A stretch of 64,000 nucleotides of DNA, taken from contig DFLU01000010.1 of NCBI GenBank assembly GCA_002375495.1, positions 62,001 through 126,000 on the forward strand, written 5' to 3'. Source of the stretch: Flavobacteriaceae bacterium UBA3611. Its GTDB lineage: Bacteria > Bacteroidota > Bacteroidia > Flavobacteriales > Flavobacteriaceae. The first letter of the stretch is position 1. Each line of letters starts with the position of its first letter. Under the pieces are notes generated by a model. The model was not told the DNA's origin. It saw only the letters and a program-made list of their open reading frames with translations, and ran no database searches. The position numbers and the translations under genes are program-made. This document shows, one piece after another, positions 16,296 through 24,661 of the stretch.

Positions 16296-18101
16296 TTAAA
16301 ATGGGTATGTATTCTCGGCAGATACACGTTCTGCGATGAGGTTACGCAATGCTACCACGTTTGGCATGTTTTGGTATTTTGTAAATCGTTTAAGGCCCAT
16401 GAGCATCATACGTTGTTCGTCACCTTCGGCAAAACTTACGATACCTTCTTTCGCTTTTTGGCTCACAATATCTACTGCATGATACAAATATAATTGTGCC
16501 ATGGCTATTTGGTATTCAGCATCGGCACCATTATTCTTAGACGTTTTTTCAGCGCGTAAAATGGCACTTTCTGCCATATAAATTTCAATTAAAATGTCTG
16601 CGCTTGCCAACAGTAACTGTTGGTGTTGTTCTAGATCTGGACCGAATTTCTGCACAGCCGCTCCTGCTACCATTAAGAATACTTTCTTCAACTTCGCCAC
16701 CATTGCTTTTTCTTCGGAAAGCGTCTCAGAATAGTCAGGTGTGTCAAAACTCGGAATACCTGTAAGTTCTTTTCCTACTTCGGTTGCCGGACCCAAAAGG
16801 TCTACATGGCCTTTCATCGCTTTTTTAACAAGCATCCCAACGGCCAACATTCGGTTTATTTCGTTGGTTCCTTCGTAGATACGTGCAATACGTGCATCTC
16901 TCCAAGCAGCTTCCATAGGGGTGTCGGCACTAAAGCCCATTCCGCCAAAAATCTGGATACCTTCATCTGAACAGTTTTGAATATCTTCAGAAACAGCCAC
17001 TTTCAAAATAGAACATTCGATAGCGTATTCTTCAACACCTTTCAGTTCAGCTTCTTGGTGCGAGTTTCCTTCGCTCTCACGAATAGCGATACGGTCTTCA
17101 ATGTTTTTTGCAGCACGATAACTTGCTGTTTCACCCACAAAAGCGTTGGTAGCCATTTCGGCTAATTTCGACTTGATAGCACCAAATTTGGCAATAGGTG
17201 TTTTAAATTGAATACGGTCATTTGCATACTTTACAGCTTGGTCTATCACCCTGCGCTGTGCGTCCAGACAGGCTGCAGCCAATTTAATTCGACCAACATT
17301 CAACGCATTCATCGCAATTTTGAAACCTTCACCGCGTCCTGCAAGCATGTTTTCTACAGGCACTTTGGTATCATTAAAAAATACCTGACGGGTAGAGGAG
17401 GAGTGAATTCCTAATTTATTTTCTTCCTCACCCATGGTGATTCCGTTGCTAGGATCATTTTCAACAATAAAACCTGTAATATTCTTGTCGTCTTCAATAC
17501 GTGCAAAAACAATAAACAGATTACAGAAACCAGCATTACTAATCCACATTTTTTGTCCGCTAATCAGGTAATTTTTACCGTCGTCAGACAATACTGCTTT
17601 TGTTTTTCCACTGTTGGCATCACTACCAGCACCTGGTTCTGTAAGGCAGTAGGCTCCAAACCATTCACCCGTGGCCAATTTTGGAACATATTTCTCGCGT
17701 TGATCTTCGGTTCCGTACAAGGTGATGGGCATGGTTCCGATTCCCGTATGGGCTCCAAAAGCCGTGGCGATAGATCCTGTTGCTCCCGAAATATAATCGC
17801 AGACCAACATGGTGGTAACAAAGCCCATTCCGAGACCGTCGTATTTTTCTGGAACGGCAATTCCGAGTAAACCAAGTTCTCCAGCCTTGCGCATTACTTC
17901 TTCGGTAAGGGCGTAGTCTTTTTTCTCGAACCGCTCTTTGTGGGGCCAGATTTCACGATCTACAAATTCTTTAACCGAATCTTTCATCATCTTTTGCTCT
18001 TCTGAAAAGTCTTCAGGAGTAAAAATGTCTTCGCAAGCAGTTTCTTTTACCAAGAATTGACCGCCACGTAGCATGTCTTTGTTTATTGTTTCTGTGCTCA
18101 T
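16296..18101 (-). CDS. fadE: Acyl-CoA dehydrogenase
   Basis: 601 aa. This flavoenzyme makes the first oxidation step of fatty acid beta-oxidation, from acyl-CoA to trans-2-enoyl-CoA. The N-terminal helical, middle beta (YCLTEPGAGSDA) and C-terminal helical domains are in the usual order. The catalytic Glu is in RIYEGTNEINR. The length exceeds the ~380 aa of short-chain enzymes and includes a ~170-residue C-terminal extension, as in the long-chain FadE of Bacillus. The gene order marR-fadN-fadA-fadE mirrors the Bacillus fadNAE operon. A palindromic repeat lies between it and fadA. Confidence 0.92.
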   Translation of the reverse strand: MSTETINKDMLRGGQFLVKETACEDIFTPEDFSEEQKMMKDSVKEFVDREIWPHKERFEKKDYALTEEVMRKAGELGLLGIAVPEKYDGLGMGFVTTMLVCDYISGATGSIATAFGAHTGIGTMPITLYGTEDQREKYVPKLATGEWFGAYCLTEPGAGSDANSGKTKAVLSDDGKNYLISGQKMWISNAGFCNLFIVFARIEDDKNITGFIVENDPSNGITMGEEENKLGIHSSSTRQVFFNDTKVPVENMLAGRGEGFKIAMNALNVGRIKLAAACLDAQRRVIDQAVKYANDRIQFKTPIAKFGAIKSKLAEMATNAFVGETASYRAAKNIEDRIAIRESEGNSHQEAELKGVEEYAIECSILKVAVSEDIQNCSDEGIQIFGGMGFSADTPMEAAWRDARIARIYEGTNEINRMLAVGMLVKKAMKGHVDLLGPATEVGKELTGIPSFDTPDYSETLSEEKAMVAKLKKVFLMVAGAAVQKFGPDLEQHQQLLLASADILIEIYMAESAILRAEKTSKNNGADAEYQIAMAQLYLYHAVDIVSQKAKEGIVSFAEGDEQRMMLMGLKRFTKYQNMPNVVALRNLIAERVSAENTYPF

Positions 18102-18118
18102 TTTTTTATTTTTTAAAT

Positions 18119-18195
18119 TGTCTGTTCGAGCGCAGTCGAGAACTATTTAAAAAGATGTCTGGTCAACAGAGGTCTCGACTGCGCTCGACCAGACA
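18119..18195. repeat. Intergenic inverted repeat between fadA and fadE
   Basis: Arms 18119-18141 and 18173-18195 (23 nt each) are complementary at 22 of 23 positions, with a core TCTCGACTGCGCTCGA. It fills most of the 112-nt gap in the operon. The GC content is far above the surroundings, so it looks like a mobile extragenic palindrome, and it would fold in the operon mRNA. Confidence 0.85.
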
Positions 18196-18213
18196 AGCTT
18201 ATTTATATTATTG

Positions 18214-19404
18214 CTACTTTAAAAATTCAAAAATTCCAGCAGCACCCTGACCTGTACCAACGCACATGGTCACCATTCCGTATTGTCCTTGCATGTTTCG
18301 CTTTCGCATCTCATCAAACAGTTGTACCGAAAGTTTTGCTCCTGTACATCCCAGTGGGTGACCTAAAGCAATAGCGCCACCGTTAACATTCACGATGTCC
18401 TTGTCTAAACCAAGTTCACGAATAACCGCCAAACTTTGTGAAGCAAAGGCTTCGTTCAGCTCAATTAGTTTAATGTCATCTTGTTTCAATCCAGCATTCT
18501 CTAGTGCCTTCGGAATGGCCTTTACGGGACCAATACCCATGATTCTAGGTTCTACACCCATAGCGGCATAATTTACCATTCTGGCTATCGGTTCAAGGTT
18601 TAATTCTTTAACCATTTCTTCACTCATCACCATCACAAAGGCTGCGCCATCACTCATCTGGGAAGAGTTTCCAGCTGTCACGCTACCGCCTTCCGCAAAT
18701 ACGGGACGTAGTTTTGCCAATGCCTCCAAGCTTGTACCCTTACGCGGACCTTCATCTTTGGTCACTGTGTATTTTTTTGTCGCTTTTTTTCCGTTATCGT
18801 CTACGTAGGTTTGTTCTACTTCAATAGGAACAATTTGGTCCTGAAAACGATCTTCACCTTGTGCTTTCAGCGCTTTCATGTGACTGTTATACGCAAACTC
18901 ATCTTGGTCTTCACGGGATACTTTAAACTGATTTGCTACTGCTTCAGCTGTATTTCCCATTCCCCAGTAGTAGTCTTCATGACCATTTTTTACGATATCG
19001 TAGTTCAATTCAGGTTTGTAACCCGACATAGGTACCGAGCTCATGCTCTCTGCACCACCTGCAATGATACAATGTGCCATTCCAGATTGGATTTTAGCAG
19101 CGGCAATCGCGATGGTTTCTACCCCAGACGAACAGAATCGATTAACGGTCATCCCAGGAACATCCACAATGTCTAATCCCATTAGCGAGATAAGTCTACC
19201 AAAGTTTAATCCTTGTGATCCTTCTGGCATAGCGTTTCCAACAATTACATCGTCTATACGCTTTTTGTCGAGGTTGGGCAGTTCGTTCATCATGTACTGA
19301 ATGGTCTCAGCGGCCAAATCGTCTGCTCTCTTAAATCTGAACAACCCACGAGGGGCTTTTCCTACGGCGGTTCTGTATGCTTTTACTATATATGCTTGTC
19401 TCAT
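18214..19404 (-). CDS. fadA: Acetyl-CoA C-acyltransferase (3-ketoacyl-CoA thiolase)
   Basis: 396 aa. It cleaves 3-ketoacyl-CoA with CoA to release acetyl-CoA, the last step of beta-oxidation. The nucleophile is Cys91 in NRFCSSGVE, His349 is in ALGHPLGCTGA, and the acid/base Cys381 is in MCVGTGQGAAG. All three are intact. It probably forms a complex with the product of the upstream fadN-like gene. The intergenic gaps on both sides contain palindromic repeats, so operon mRNA may be processed or stabilised there. Confidence 0.95.
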   Translation of the reverse strand: MRQAYIVKAYRTAVGKAPRGLFRFKRADDLAAETIQYMMNELPNLDKKRIDDVIVGNAMPEGSQGLNFGRLISLMGLDIVDVPGMTVNRFCSSGVETIAIAAAKIQSGMAHCIIAGGAESMSSVPMSGYKPELNYDIVKNGHEDYYWGMGNTAEAVANQFKVSREDQDEFAYNSHMKALKAQGEDRFQDQIVPIEVEQTYVDDNGKKATKKYTVTKDEGPRKGTSLEALAKLRPVFAEGGSVTAGNSSQMSDGAAFVMVMSEEMVKELNLEPIARMVNYAAMGVEPRIMGIGPVKAIPKALENAGLKQDDIKLIELNEAFASQSLAVIRELGLDKDIVNVNGGAIALGHPLGCTGAKLSVQLFDEMRKRNMQGQYGMVTMCVGTGQGAAGIFEFLK

Positions 19405-19429
19405 ATCCTACTTTTATTTATTTGGATTC

Positions 19430-19506
19430 TCCCCTTCAGGGGAGTTAGAGGGGTGTTATTCACACTGTCTTTAGCGCGGAACACCCCTAAAGTCCCCTCA
19501 AGGGGA
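19430..19506. repeat. Intergenic inverted repeat between fadN-like gene and fadA
   Basis: The arms 19430-19457 and 19480-19506 are complementary with a few mismatches and one indel. They read TCCCCTTCAGGGGA then GTTAGAGGGGTGTT, with the mirror on the other side. The first arm also contains its own small palindrome CCCCTTCAGGGG. It differs in sequence from the repeat at 18119-18195, so two repeat families occupy adjacent junctions. Confidence 0.85.
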
Positions 19507-19517
19507 CAGTTAGTTTT

Positions 19518-21926
19518 TTAATTCCTCAACGGTTTTCCTTTTTGTATCATGTGTTGTAAACGCTCTAGTGTTTTGCGTTCTCCACACAAACTCAAGAAAG
19601 CTTCACGTTCTAAGTCGAGTAAGTATTGTTCGCTCACTTCTGTAGGCTCACTTAAATCACCACCTGCCATAACATACGCCAATTTATCGGCGATTTTTTG
19701 GTCATGTTCGCTGATGTATTTGCTTGCTTCCATGCTATCGGTTCCAACATAGAACATACCCAGCGCTTGCTTACCTAATACTTTTACATCGGTGCGTTTT
19801 GGAGGTTTTGTATACCCCATATCGGCCATTTGTCTTGCTACTGCCTTGGCGGTTGCGAGTTGTCTTGCCGTGTTTACCACCACAATATCTTTTCCAGGTT
19901 TCAGAATATCTAAATCGTATGCTTCATGGGCAGACGTAGATACTTTTGCCATAGCTACGGTTAAAAAGTGTTGTCGTAGTCTATTTAGTTCTACATCATC
20001 TTTTTTGAACGAATCACTCGCGCGAAGCGCCATTTCTTTAGATCCGCCACCACCCGGAATCACGCCTACACCAAATTCTACTAAACCGATATAGCTTTCG
20101 GCAGCAGCTACCACTCGGTCTGCGTGCAAGGTAAGTTCACAACCACCACCCAGGGTCATGCCATGGGGTGCCATTACCGTTGGGATTGAAGAGTATCGAA
20201 GTCGCATTACCGTATCTTGGAAATATTTTACGGCTGCATTCAACTCGTCATATTCTTGCTCTACGGCCATCATGAAAATCATGCCAATATTAGCACCAAC
20301 TGAAAAATTTTGACCTTGGTTTCCAATCACCAATCCGTCGAAACGGTCTTCTGCAATGTCGATTGCTTTGTTAATTCCTGCTAACACGTCGCCACCGATG
20401 CTGTTCATTTTGCTACGGAATTCAACGTTTAAGATACCGTCGCCCAAATCTTCGACTACAACTCCACTATTTTTGAACACTTCGGCAGATTCGCGAATGT
20501 TATCTAAAATGATAAAGGCGTCTTGGCCAGGGATTTTCACGTGTTGTTTCTTCGGAATGTCGTAGAAATAAGTGTTTCCTTCTTTTACGGTGTAGAATGA
20601 CTCAATGCCTGAGTCTAGCATTTCCTGCACCCATCCATCTACTTCTTTACCAGCCTCTTTAATAAGTTCTAGCCCTTTTTGAACACCTACAGCATCCCAA
20701 ATTTCGAAGGGGCCGTGCTGCCAGCCGAAACCAGCCTTCATGGCGTCATCAATTTTATAAAGCTCGTCTGTGATTTCAGGAATTCGGTGTGAGACGTAGG
20801 CAAACATGGCACCAAAATTCTTTCTGTAGAATTCACCTGCTTTGTCTTTTCCTTTTACAAGAATCGGGAAACGGTCTGCAACATTATCAACGGACTTCGT
20901 CAATTCTAGGGTTGCAAATTTCGCTTTTTTCGAAGGTCTGTATTCTAATGAATCTAAGTCGAGACCTAAAATTTCCGAAGAACCATCGTCCTTTTTTACT
21001 TTTTTATAGAATCCTTGTCCGCTCTTACTACCCAACCATTTATTGTCCATCATGGTTTTAATAAAGCCAGGAAGCTTGAACATTTCGTGCTCTTCATCTT
21101 CGGGCACATTTTCATATATACCGTTAGCAACGTGTACCAAGGTGTCTAAACCAACCACATCGACCGTACGGAAGGTTGCCGATTTTGGGCGGCCTATAAC
21201 AGGACCGGTTAATTTATCTACCTCTTCAACAGTAAGCCCCATATCTTTCACCAAATGGAACATGGCCTGAATACCATAGATCCCGATTCGGTTTCCTATA
21301 AATGCAGGTGTATCTTTAGCGATGACAGTTGTTTTTCCGAGGAATTTTTCACCATAGCTATTGAGGAACTCAAGAATTTCAGGATCGGTCTTCGGTCCTG
21401 GAATAATTTCGAATAGTTTTAGGTAACGCGGCGGATTGAAAAAGTGGGTTCCGCAGAAATGCTTTTGGAAATCGTCACTTCGACCTTCGCTCATAAATTT
21501 AATAGGAATCCCTGAAGTGTTCGATGTAATAAGTGTTCCCGGAGTTCTGTGCTTTTCAAGATTTTCGAATACCTGTTTTTTGATGTCGAGGCGTTCTACT
21601 ACCACTTCAATAATCCAATCAACATCTTTCACTTTGGAGATGTCATCTTCAAGATTACCGATCGTGATTCTATCGGCAAAATCTTCATGATACAAGGGTG
21701 CCGGCTTCGACTTGATGGAGTTTTGCAATGCATCTTTCACAAGACGGTTCCGAAATGCTTGGTCGTCCATCGTGATGCCTTTCGCTTTTTCCTTTTCGTT
21801 TAACTCTTTTGGTACGATATCGAGCAGAAGTACTTCTACGCCAATGTTGGCAAAATGGCATGCGATACCGCTTCCCATAATTCCTGAACCGATAACGGCT
21901 ACTTTGTTGATTCTTCTTTTAGACAT
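19518..21926 (-). CDS. fadN: Bifunctional 3-hydroxyacyl-CoA dehydrogenase / enoyl-CoA hydratase
   Basis: 802 aa. The dehydrogenase comes first: Rossmann motif GSGIMGSG at residues 13-20, then HFFNPPRYLKLFEI with the catalytic His. The hydratase comes last, with the oxyanion-loop segments NFSVGANIG and GMTLGGGCELTLHAD and the VEFGVGVIPGGGGSKEMA segment bearing a Glu. This order is the reverse of E. coli FadB and matches Bacillus FadN, so the symbol is used for that type. It makes and oxidises hydroxyacyl-CoA in beta-oxidation. It follows marR by 47 nt. Confidence 0.92.
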   Translation of the reverse strand: MSKRRINKVAVIGSGIMGSGIACHFANIGVEVLLLDIVPKELNEKEKAKGITMDDQAFRNRLVKDALQNSIKSKPAPLYHEDFADRITIGNLEDDISKVKDVDWIIEVVVERLDIKKQVFENLEKHRTPGTLITSNTSGIPIKFMSEGRSDDFQKHFCGTHFFNPPRYLKLFEIIPGPKTDPEILEFLNSYGEKFLGKTTVIAKDTPAFIGNRIGIYGIQAMFHLVKDMGLTVEEVDKLTGPVIGRPKSATFRTVDVVGLDTLVHVANGIYENVPEDEEHEMFKLPGFIKTMMDNKWLGSKSGQGFYKKVKKDDGSSEILGLDLDSLEYRPSKKAKFATLELTKSVDNVADRFPILVKGKDKAGEFYRKNFGAMFAYVSHRIPEITDELYKIDDAMKAGFGWQHGPFEIWDAVGVQKGLELIKEAGKEVDGWVQEMLDSGIESFYTVKEGNTYFYDIPKKQHVKIPGQDAFIILDNIRESAEVFKNSGVVVEDLGDGILNVEFRSKMNSIGGDVLAGINKAIDIAEDRFDGLVIGNQGQNFSVGANIGMIFMMAVEQEYDELNAAVKYFQDTVMRLRYSSIPTVMAPHGMTLGGGCELTLHADRVVAAAESYIGLVEFGVGVIPGGGGSKEMALRASDSFKKDDVELNRLRQHFLTVAMAKVSTSAHEAYDLDILKPGKDIVVVNTARQLATAKAVARQMADMGYTKPPKRTDVKVLGKQALGMFYVGTDSMEASKYISEHDQKIADKLAYVMAGGDLSEPTEVSEQYLLDLEREAFLSLCGERKTLERLQHMIQKGKPLRN

Positions 21927-21973
21927 ATTTTGTAGTTATGATTGTGCAATTTGAGTGTGAGTTGTTGTACTCC

Positions 21974-22429
21974 TTACTCTGCACGCTGCACTTGTTTTGT
22001 GTAAATTCTTTTATTGTTAATCAATTCCATCATGGTATTGGCTACCTTCTTAAAAATGGCCAAGTCTTCATCAGATACATGCTCTCTTACCGCCTCATCA
22101 AATCGCAATACCACACCTTTTGAAAATTTGCGCATCTCTTTGCCAAAAGGGGTAAGGTGAATTAAAACGCCTCGACCATCTTCCGGATTTGGGCGACGTT
22201 CGATAAGTCCTTTTTGTTCCATCGATTTCAATGTTCGCGATAGGGACGTAGCTTCCATACCCATTTTTGGGCCTAAGGCCGTAGAGGGGGTGCCTGCTTC
22301 AGGGTCTATGCTTATGAGCGCAAAACCAGTAGCCATGGTACTTTCTTTTCGACCTGCCTCCTCGTTATACATTTTCTGAATCGCCATCCACGTGGAGCGC
22401 AATACATAATCGATGGTTTTCTCTTTCAA
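21974..22429 (-). CDS. MarR-family transcriptional regulator, probable regulator of the fad operon
   Basis: 151 aa. The winged helix lies at about residues 45-115: the recognition region is MEATSLSRTLKSMEQKGLIERR, given here as its parts MEATSLSRTL and EQKGLIERR, and the wing is PEDGRGVLIHLT. It heads the leftward fad operon, 47 nt before fadN. A near-perfect palindrome overlaps its promoter. I infer autoregulation and control of the fad genes, probably relieved by a fatty acid or acyl-CoA ligand; the ligand is not shown by the sequence. Confidence 0.9.
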   Translation of the reverse strand: MKEKTIDYVLRSTWMAIQKMYNEEAGRKESTMATGFALISIDPEAGTPSTALGPKMGMEATSLSRTLKSMEQKGLIERRPNPEDGRGVLIHLTPFGKEMRKFSKGVVLRFDEAVREHVSDEDLAIFKKVANTMMELINNKRIYTKQVQRAE

Positions 22430-22452
22430 GGGTTGTTTTAATTTTGGAAACC

Positions 22453-22486
22453 CAAAGATACTAAAAAATACTATGCGTGCATAGTA
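22453..22486 (-). promoter_or_regulatory. marR-fad promoter with palindromic operator
   Basis: On the - strand the -7 box TATCTTTG (22460-22453) matches TAnnTTTG, with the marR ATG 23 nt downstream. The palindrome TACTATGC-GT-GCATAGTA (22469-22486) has perfect 8-nt arms and covers the -33 position, where no TTG is seen. A bound dimer would block RNA polymerase. The site fits a MarR dimer in size. Confidence 0.75.
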
Positions 22487-22610
22487 AATATGTAATTGTT
22501 TCTAAAATTTGTTTCGATAATTCAAACGAGAACATTTGTAACAACTTGAAATATGATAAATTAGATTCGAAATTGGGTTTTTGGCTATATTTACTGAATA
22601 CAACCAACTA

Positions 22611-23408
22611 ATGATTAAATTCTTTAGACATATCCGTCAACGACTTATCAGTGACCCGCCCGAACGTAACGGTTCGGTACGGGCGGGAAAGCGATTCAGT
22701 AAATACCTGCTTTACGCTATTGGCGAAATAATTCTGGTGGTCATTGGGATACTTATTGCGCTACAGATAAGTAATTGGAATGACAAACAAAAACTTCATG
22801 CTTATGAAGAAAAGCTCTTATCTCAATTGCAGCAAGATTTAGTGCTCAACGCTATAGATTTAGAATTGAATATCTCCTTTCAGAAAAGAACCATTCAATC
22901 TATTGATATTCTTTTGGAACATTTTGAGTCTAATGAGCCATATACAGATTCTTTGGAAGTACATTTTTCCAATTCGGCACTTTGGACTAAGTTTATCGTG
23001 AATGCAGGTGCTTATAAAACCATTGAGGCGAAAGGGTTGGACTTTATTTCTGATGTGGAGCTTCGAGATCTGGTTTTTCGTATTTATGAAGGAAACTTAA
23101 ATTGGTTACAGCAAATGGAAGGAATTGTAATTAATCATACTGAGAATTTTCGACAAAACTATGCTTCAAAGTATTTTGCAGAATGGAACTCTGTTGAAAT
23201 TGATAATGGCAACTACGTTGAAGGCAAAACAAGCTTACGGGATTATGAGCTATTTTTAGGTGATGAAGGCGCCGCGTACAGGTATTTTTTGAGCGCAACC
23301 AAGGGAGAGGTAGAAGTGTTACTCGATATTTCGGAAGGTTTTTTAGACGACAACCGACAAGGAATAGAACTCATTAAAAACATTTTAAGCGATACAAAAG
23401 ATGATTAA
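22611..23408 (+). CDS. DUF6090 family membrane-anchored protein (unit 1)
   Basis: 265 aa from the ATG at 22611; an upstream in-frame TTG at 22581 is rejected since it lies before the family start MIKFFRHIRQRL. A basic N-terminus is followed by a membrane segment (LLYAIGEIILVVIGILIALQ) and the family tail ISNWND, then a ~200-residue helical domain, probably outside. The central motif is AGAYKTIEAKGLDFISDVEL, kept here as YKTIEAKGL and ISDVELRD. An 11-codon palindromic insertion (22656-22688) lies before the anchor and keeps the frame. The stop overlaps the next unit's ATG by 8 nt. Function unknown. Confidence 0.85.
   Translation: MIKFFRHIRQRLISDPPERNGSVRAGKRFSKYLLYAIGEIILVVIGILIALQISNWNDKQKLHAYEEKLLSQLQQDLVLNAIDLELNISFQKRTIQSIDILLEHFESNEPYTDSLEVHFSNSALWTKFIVNAGAYKTIEAKGLDFISDVELRDLVFRIYEGNLNWLQQMEGIVINHTENFRQNYASKYFAEWNSVEIDNGNYVEGKTSLRDYELFLGDEGAAYRYFLSATKGEVEVLLDISEGFLDDNRQGIELIKNILSDTKDD
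22655..22688. repeat. GC-rich palindromic element inserted in frame in unit 1
   Basis: CCCGCCCG (22655-22662) pairs with CGGGCGGG (22680-22687), with an inner CGAAC/GTTCG pairing. Compared with the other units, 33 nt (22656-22688) are extra and add the 11 residues PPERNGSVRAG between LISD and KRFSKY. The frame is kept. The GC-rich content contrasts with the AT-rich gene. It resembles repeat elements known to insert into coding regions, such as Rickettsia palindromic elements. Confidence 0.85.
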
Positions 23409-23935
23409 GTTCTTCCGAAAAATTCGTCAACGCATGCTTTCAGAAAGTAAATTTTCAAGATACTTGCTTTACGCCATAGGCGAAATCATCCTGGTGGTCA
23501 TTGGGATTCTTATTGCATTGCAGATTAATACTTGGAATGAGGAAAGGAAATTAGACCGATTCGAATTGAGCCTATAACAGTATGAAGAATGAAGGAATGA
23601 GAATTGTACAAAATGATTCGTTGCGAAATGCTATCACAAACCATTACGAACGAAATTATTCCTATTTATTGAGTTGGACCGAATCTGAATAGAATACGTT
23701 ATTCGCTGACCAAAATAACATCTATAGAAAATACTTCAAGGAATACAACTATATAGGCGAGTTGACTCCGGTAGATTACACCAACTTGGCTAAGAATCAA
23801 GAGTACATTAATTATCTAAATAATAGAGTAGGGTTTATTAAACCCACTATTCGGTATTATAAAGTTTTTGGAATTGCAAATGCCGAAAAACTAATAGATC
23901 ATCTTGATGCGGAGCTTACTTCAAGGGAAGAGTAG
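23401..23935 (+). pseudogene. Decayed DUF6090 gene (unit 2)
   Basis: The start MIKFFRKIRQRMLSESKFSRY (first 20 residues MIKFFRKIRQRMLSESKFSR) and full anchor are intact, but the frame stops at TAA 23575-23577 after 58 codons. Homology resumes in another frame at about 23579 (SMKNEGMRIVQNDSLRN), aligned with the central motif of the other units, so ~45 codons between them are lost. A nonsense TAG then follows SWTESE, and the remaining frame runs to 23935. It overlaps unit 1 by 8 nt. This is an internally deleted and degraded copy. Confidence 0.88.
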
Positions 23936-23947
23936 TCTACATAACCA

Positions 23948-24574
23948 TCAGAGCTCATTGTTAAACGACTTTTTTATAAGTTGCGCTTTACTATTAATAT
24001 TCAGGGTCTTGTAGATGTTCTTGATGTGGGTTCTTACTGTGTCTAGCGATACAAACAAATCGTCTGCAATCATTTTATAACTCTTTCCATCAACGATTCC
24101 GGTCACAATATCCATTTGGCGGGGCGTTAGAAGTTGGGGCTTGTTCCGCTTTGGAGCAAAACTTTTTGCAATTTTTCTAGCAATAGAAGGAGACATATAA
24201 GAGCCACCGTTATGAACCACGCGAACCGTTTCGCCAATTTGTGCTAAGGGTGTTTTTTTTGATAAGTAGGAGCATGCTCCTGCGCTTAGGGCACTAAAAA
24301 TACTGTCGTTGTCTTCAAAAGTGGTAAGCATTATGATATCGGCATCCGGAAGTTTTTCTAACAACATCGGGATACCATCTATACCAGAAACACCCAATAA
24401 GTTTATATCCAAAAGAAAGCAATCGGGTTTGTGTTCCAAATACGAATAAGACTTTAAGAAAAGCTCAACTGAGGCAGAAATGCTCACGAGCTCAATATCA
24501 GATTGTGTACTGAAATAATCTTTCAAGCTCTCCTGAATTAATATGTCGTCTTCTATGAGAGCTAGTTTAACCAT
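23948..24574 (-). CDS. NarL/FixJ-family response regulator
   Basis: 208 aa. The receiver domain has Glu8-Asp9-Asp10, phosphoacceptor Asp56 in CFLLDINLLG, and Lys in YLSKKT. The C-terminal LuxR-type HTH is LTPRQMDIV ... SLDTVRTHIKNIYKTLNI (about residues 147-198). It is encoded just downstream of the kinase at 24662, with 87 nt between. A palindrome (24644-24659) lies in that gap and recurs at the kinase promoter, so both genes may be under its control. It ends 13 nt from the decayed DUF6090 unit, convergent with it. Confidence 0.92.
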   Translation of the reverse strand: MVKLALIEDDILIQESLKDYFSTQSDIELVSISASVELFLKSYSYLEHKPDCFLLDINLLGVSGIDGIPMLLEKLPDADIIMLTTFEDNDSIFSALSAGACSYLSKKTPLAQIGETVRVVHNGGSYMSPSIARKIAKSFAPKRNKPQLLTPRQMDIVTGIVDGKSYKMIADDLFVSLDTVRTHIKNIYKTLNINSKAQLIKKSFNNEL

Positions 24575-24613
24575 AGGGTATGTAGTATGAAACAGGGGTA
24601 TTTAGTTTTTTTA

Positions 24614-24659
24614 TAAAGTTACTGTTTTACTAAAACTGTACAATCACATATAAATGTGA
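24614..24659 (-). promoter_or_regulatory. Response regulator promoter with palindrome TCACAT-N4-ATGTGA
   Basis: The palindrome 24644-24659 (TCACATATAAATGTGA) has perfect 6-nt arms. On the - strand TAACTTTA (24621-24614), one base from TAnnTTTG, follows after 22 nt, and the regulator ATG lies 39 nt further on. The same architecture occurs upstream of the kinase gene. Confidence 0.6.
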
Positions 24660-24661
24660 AA

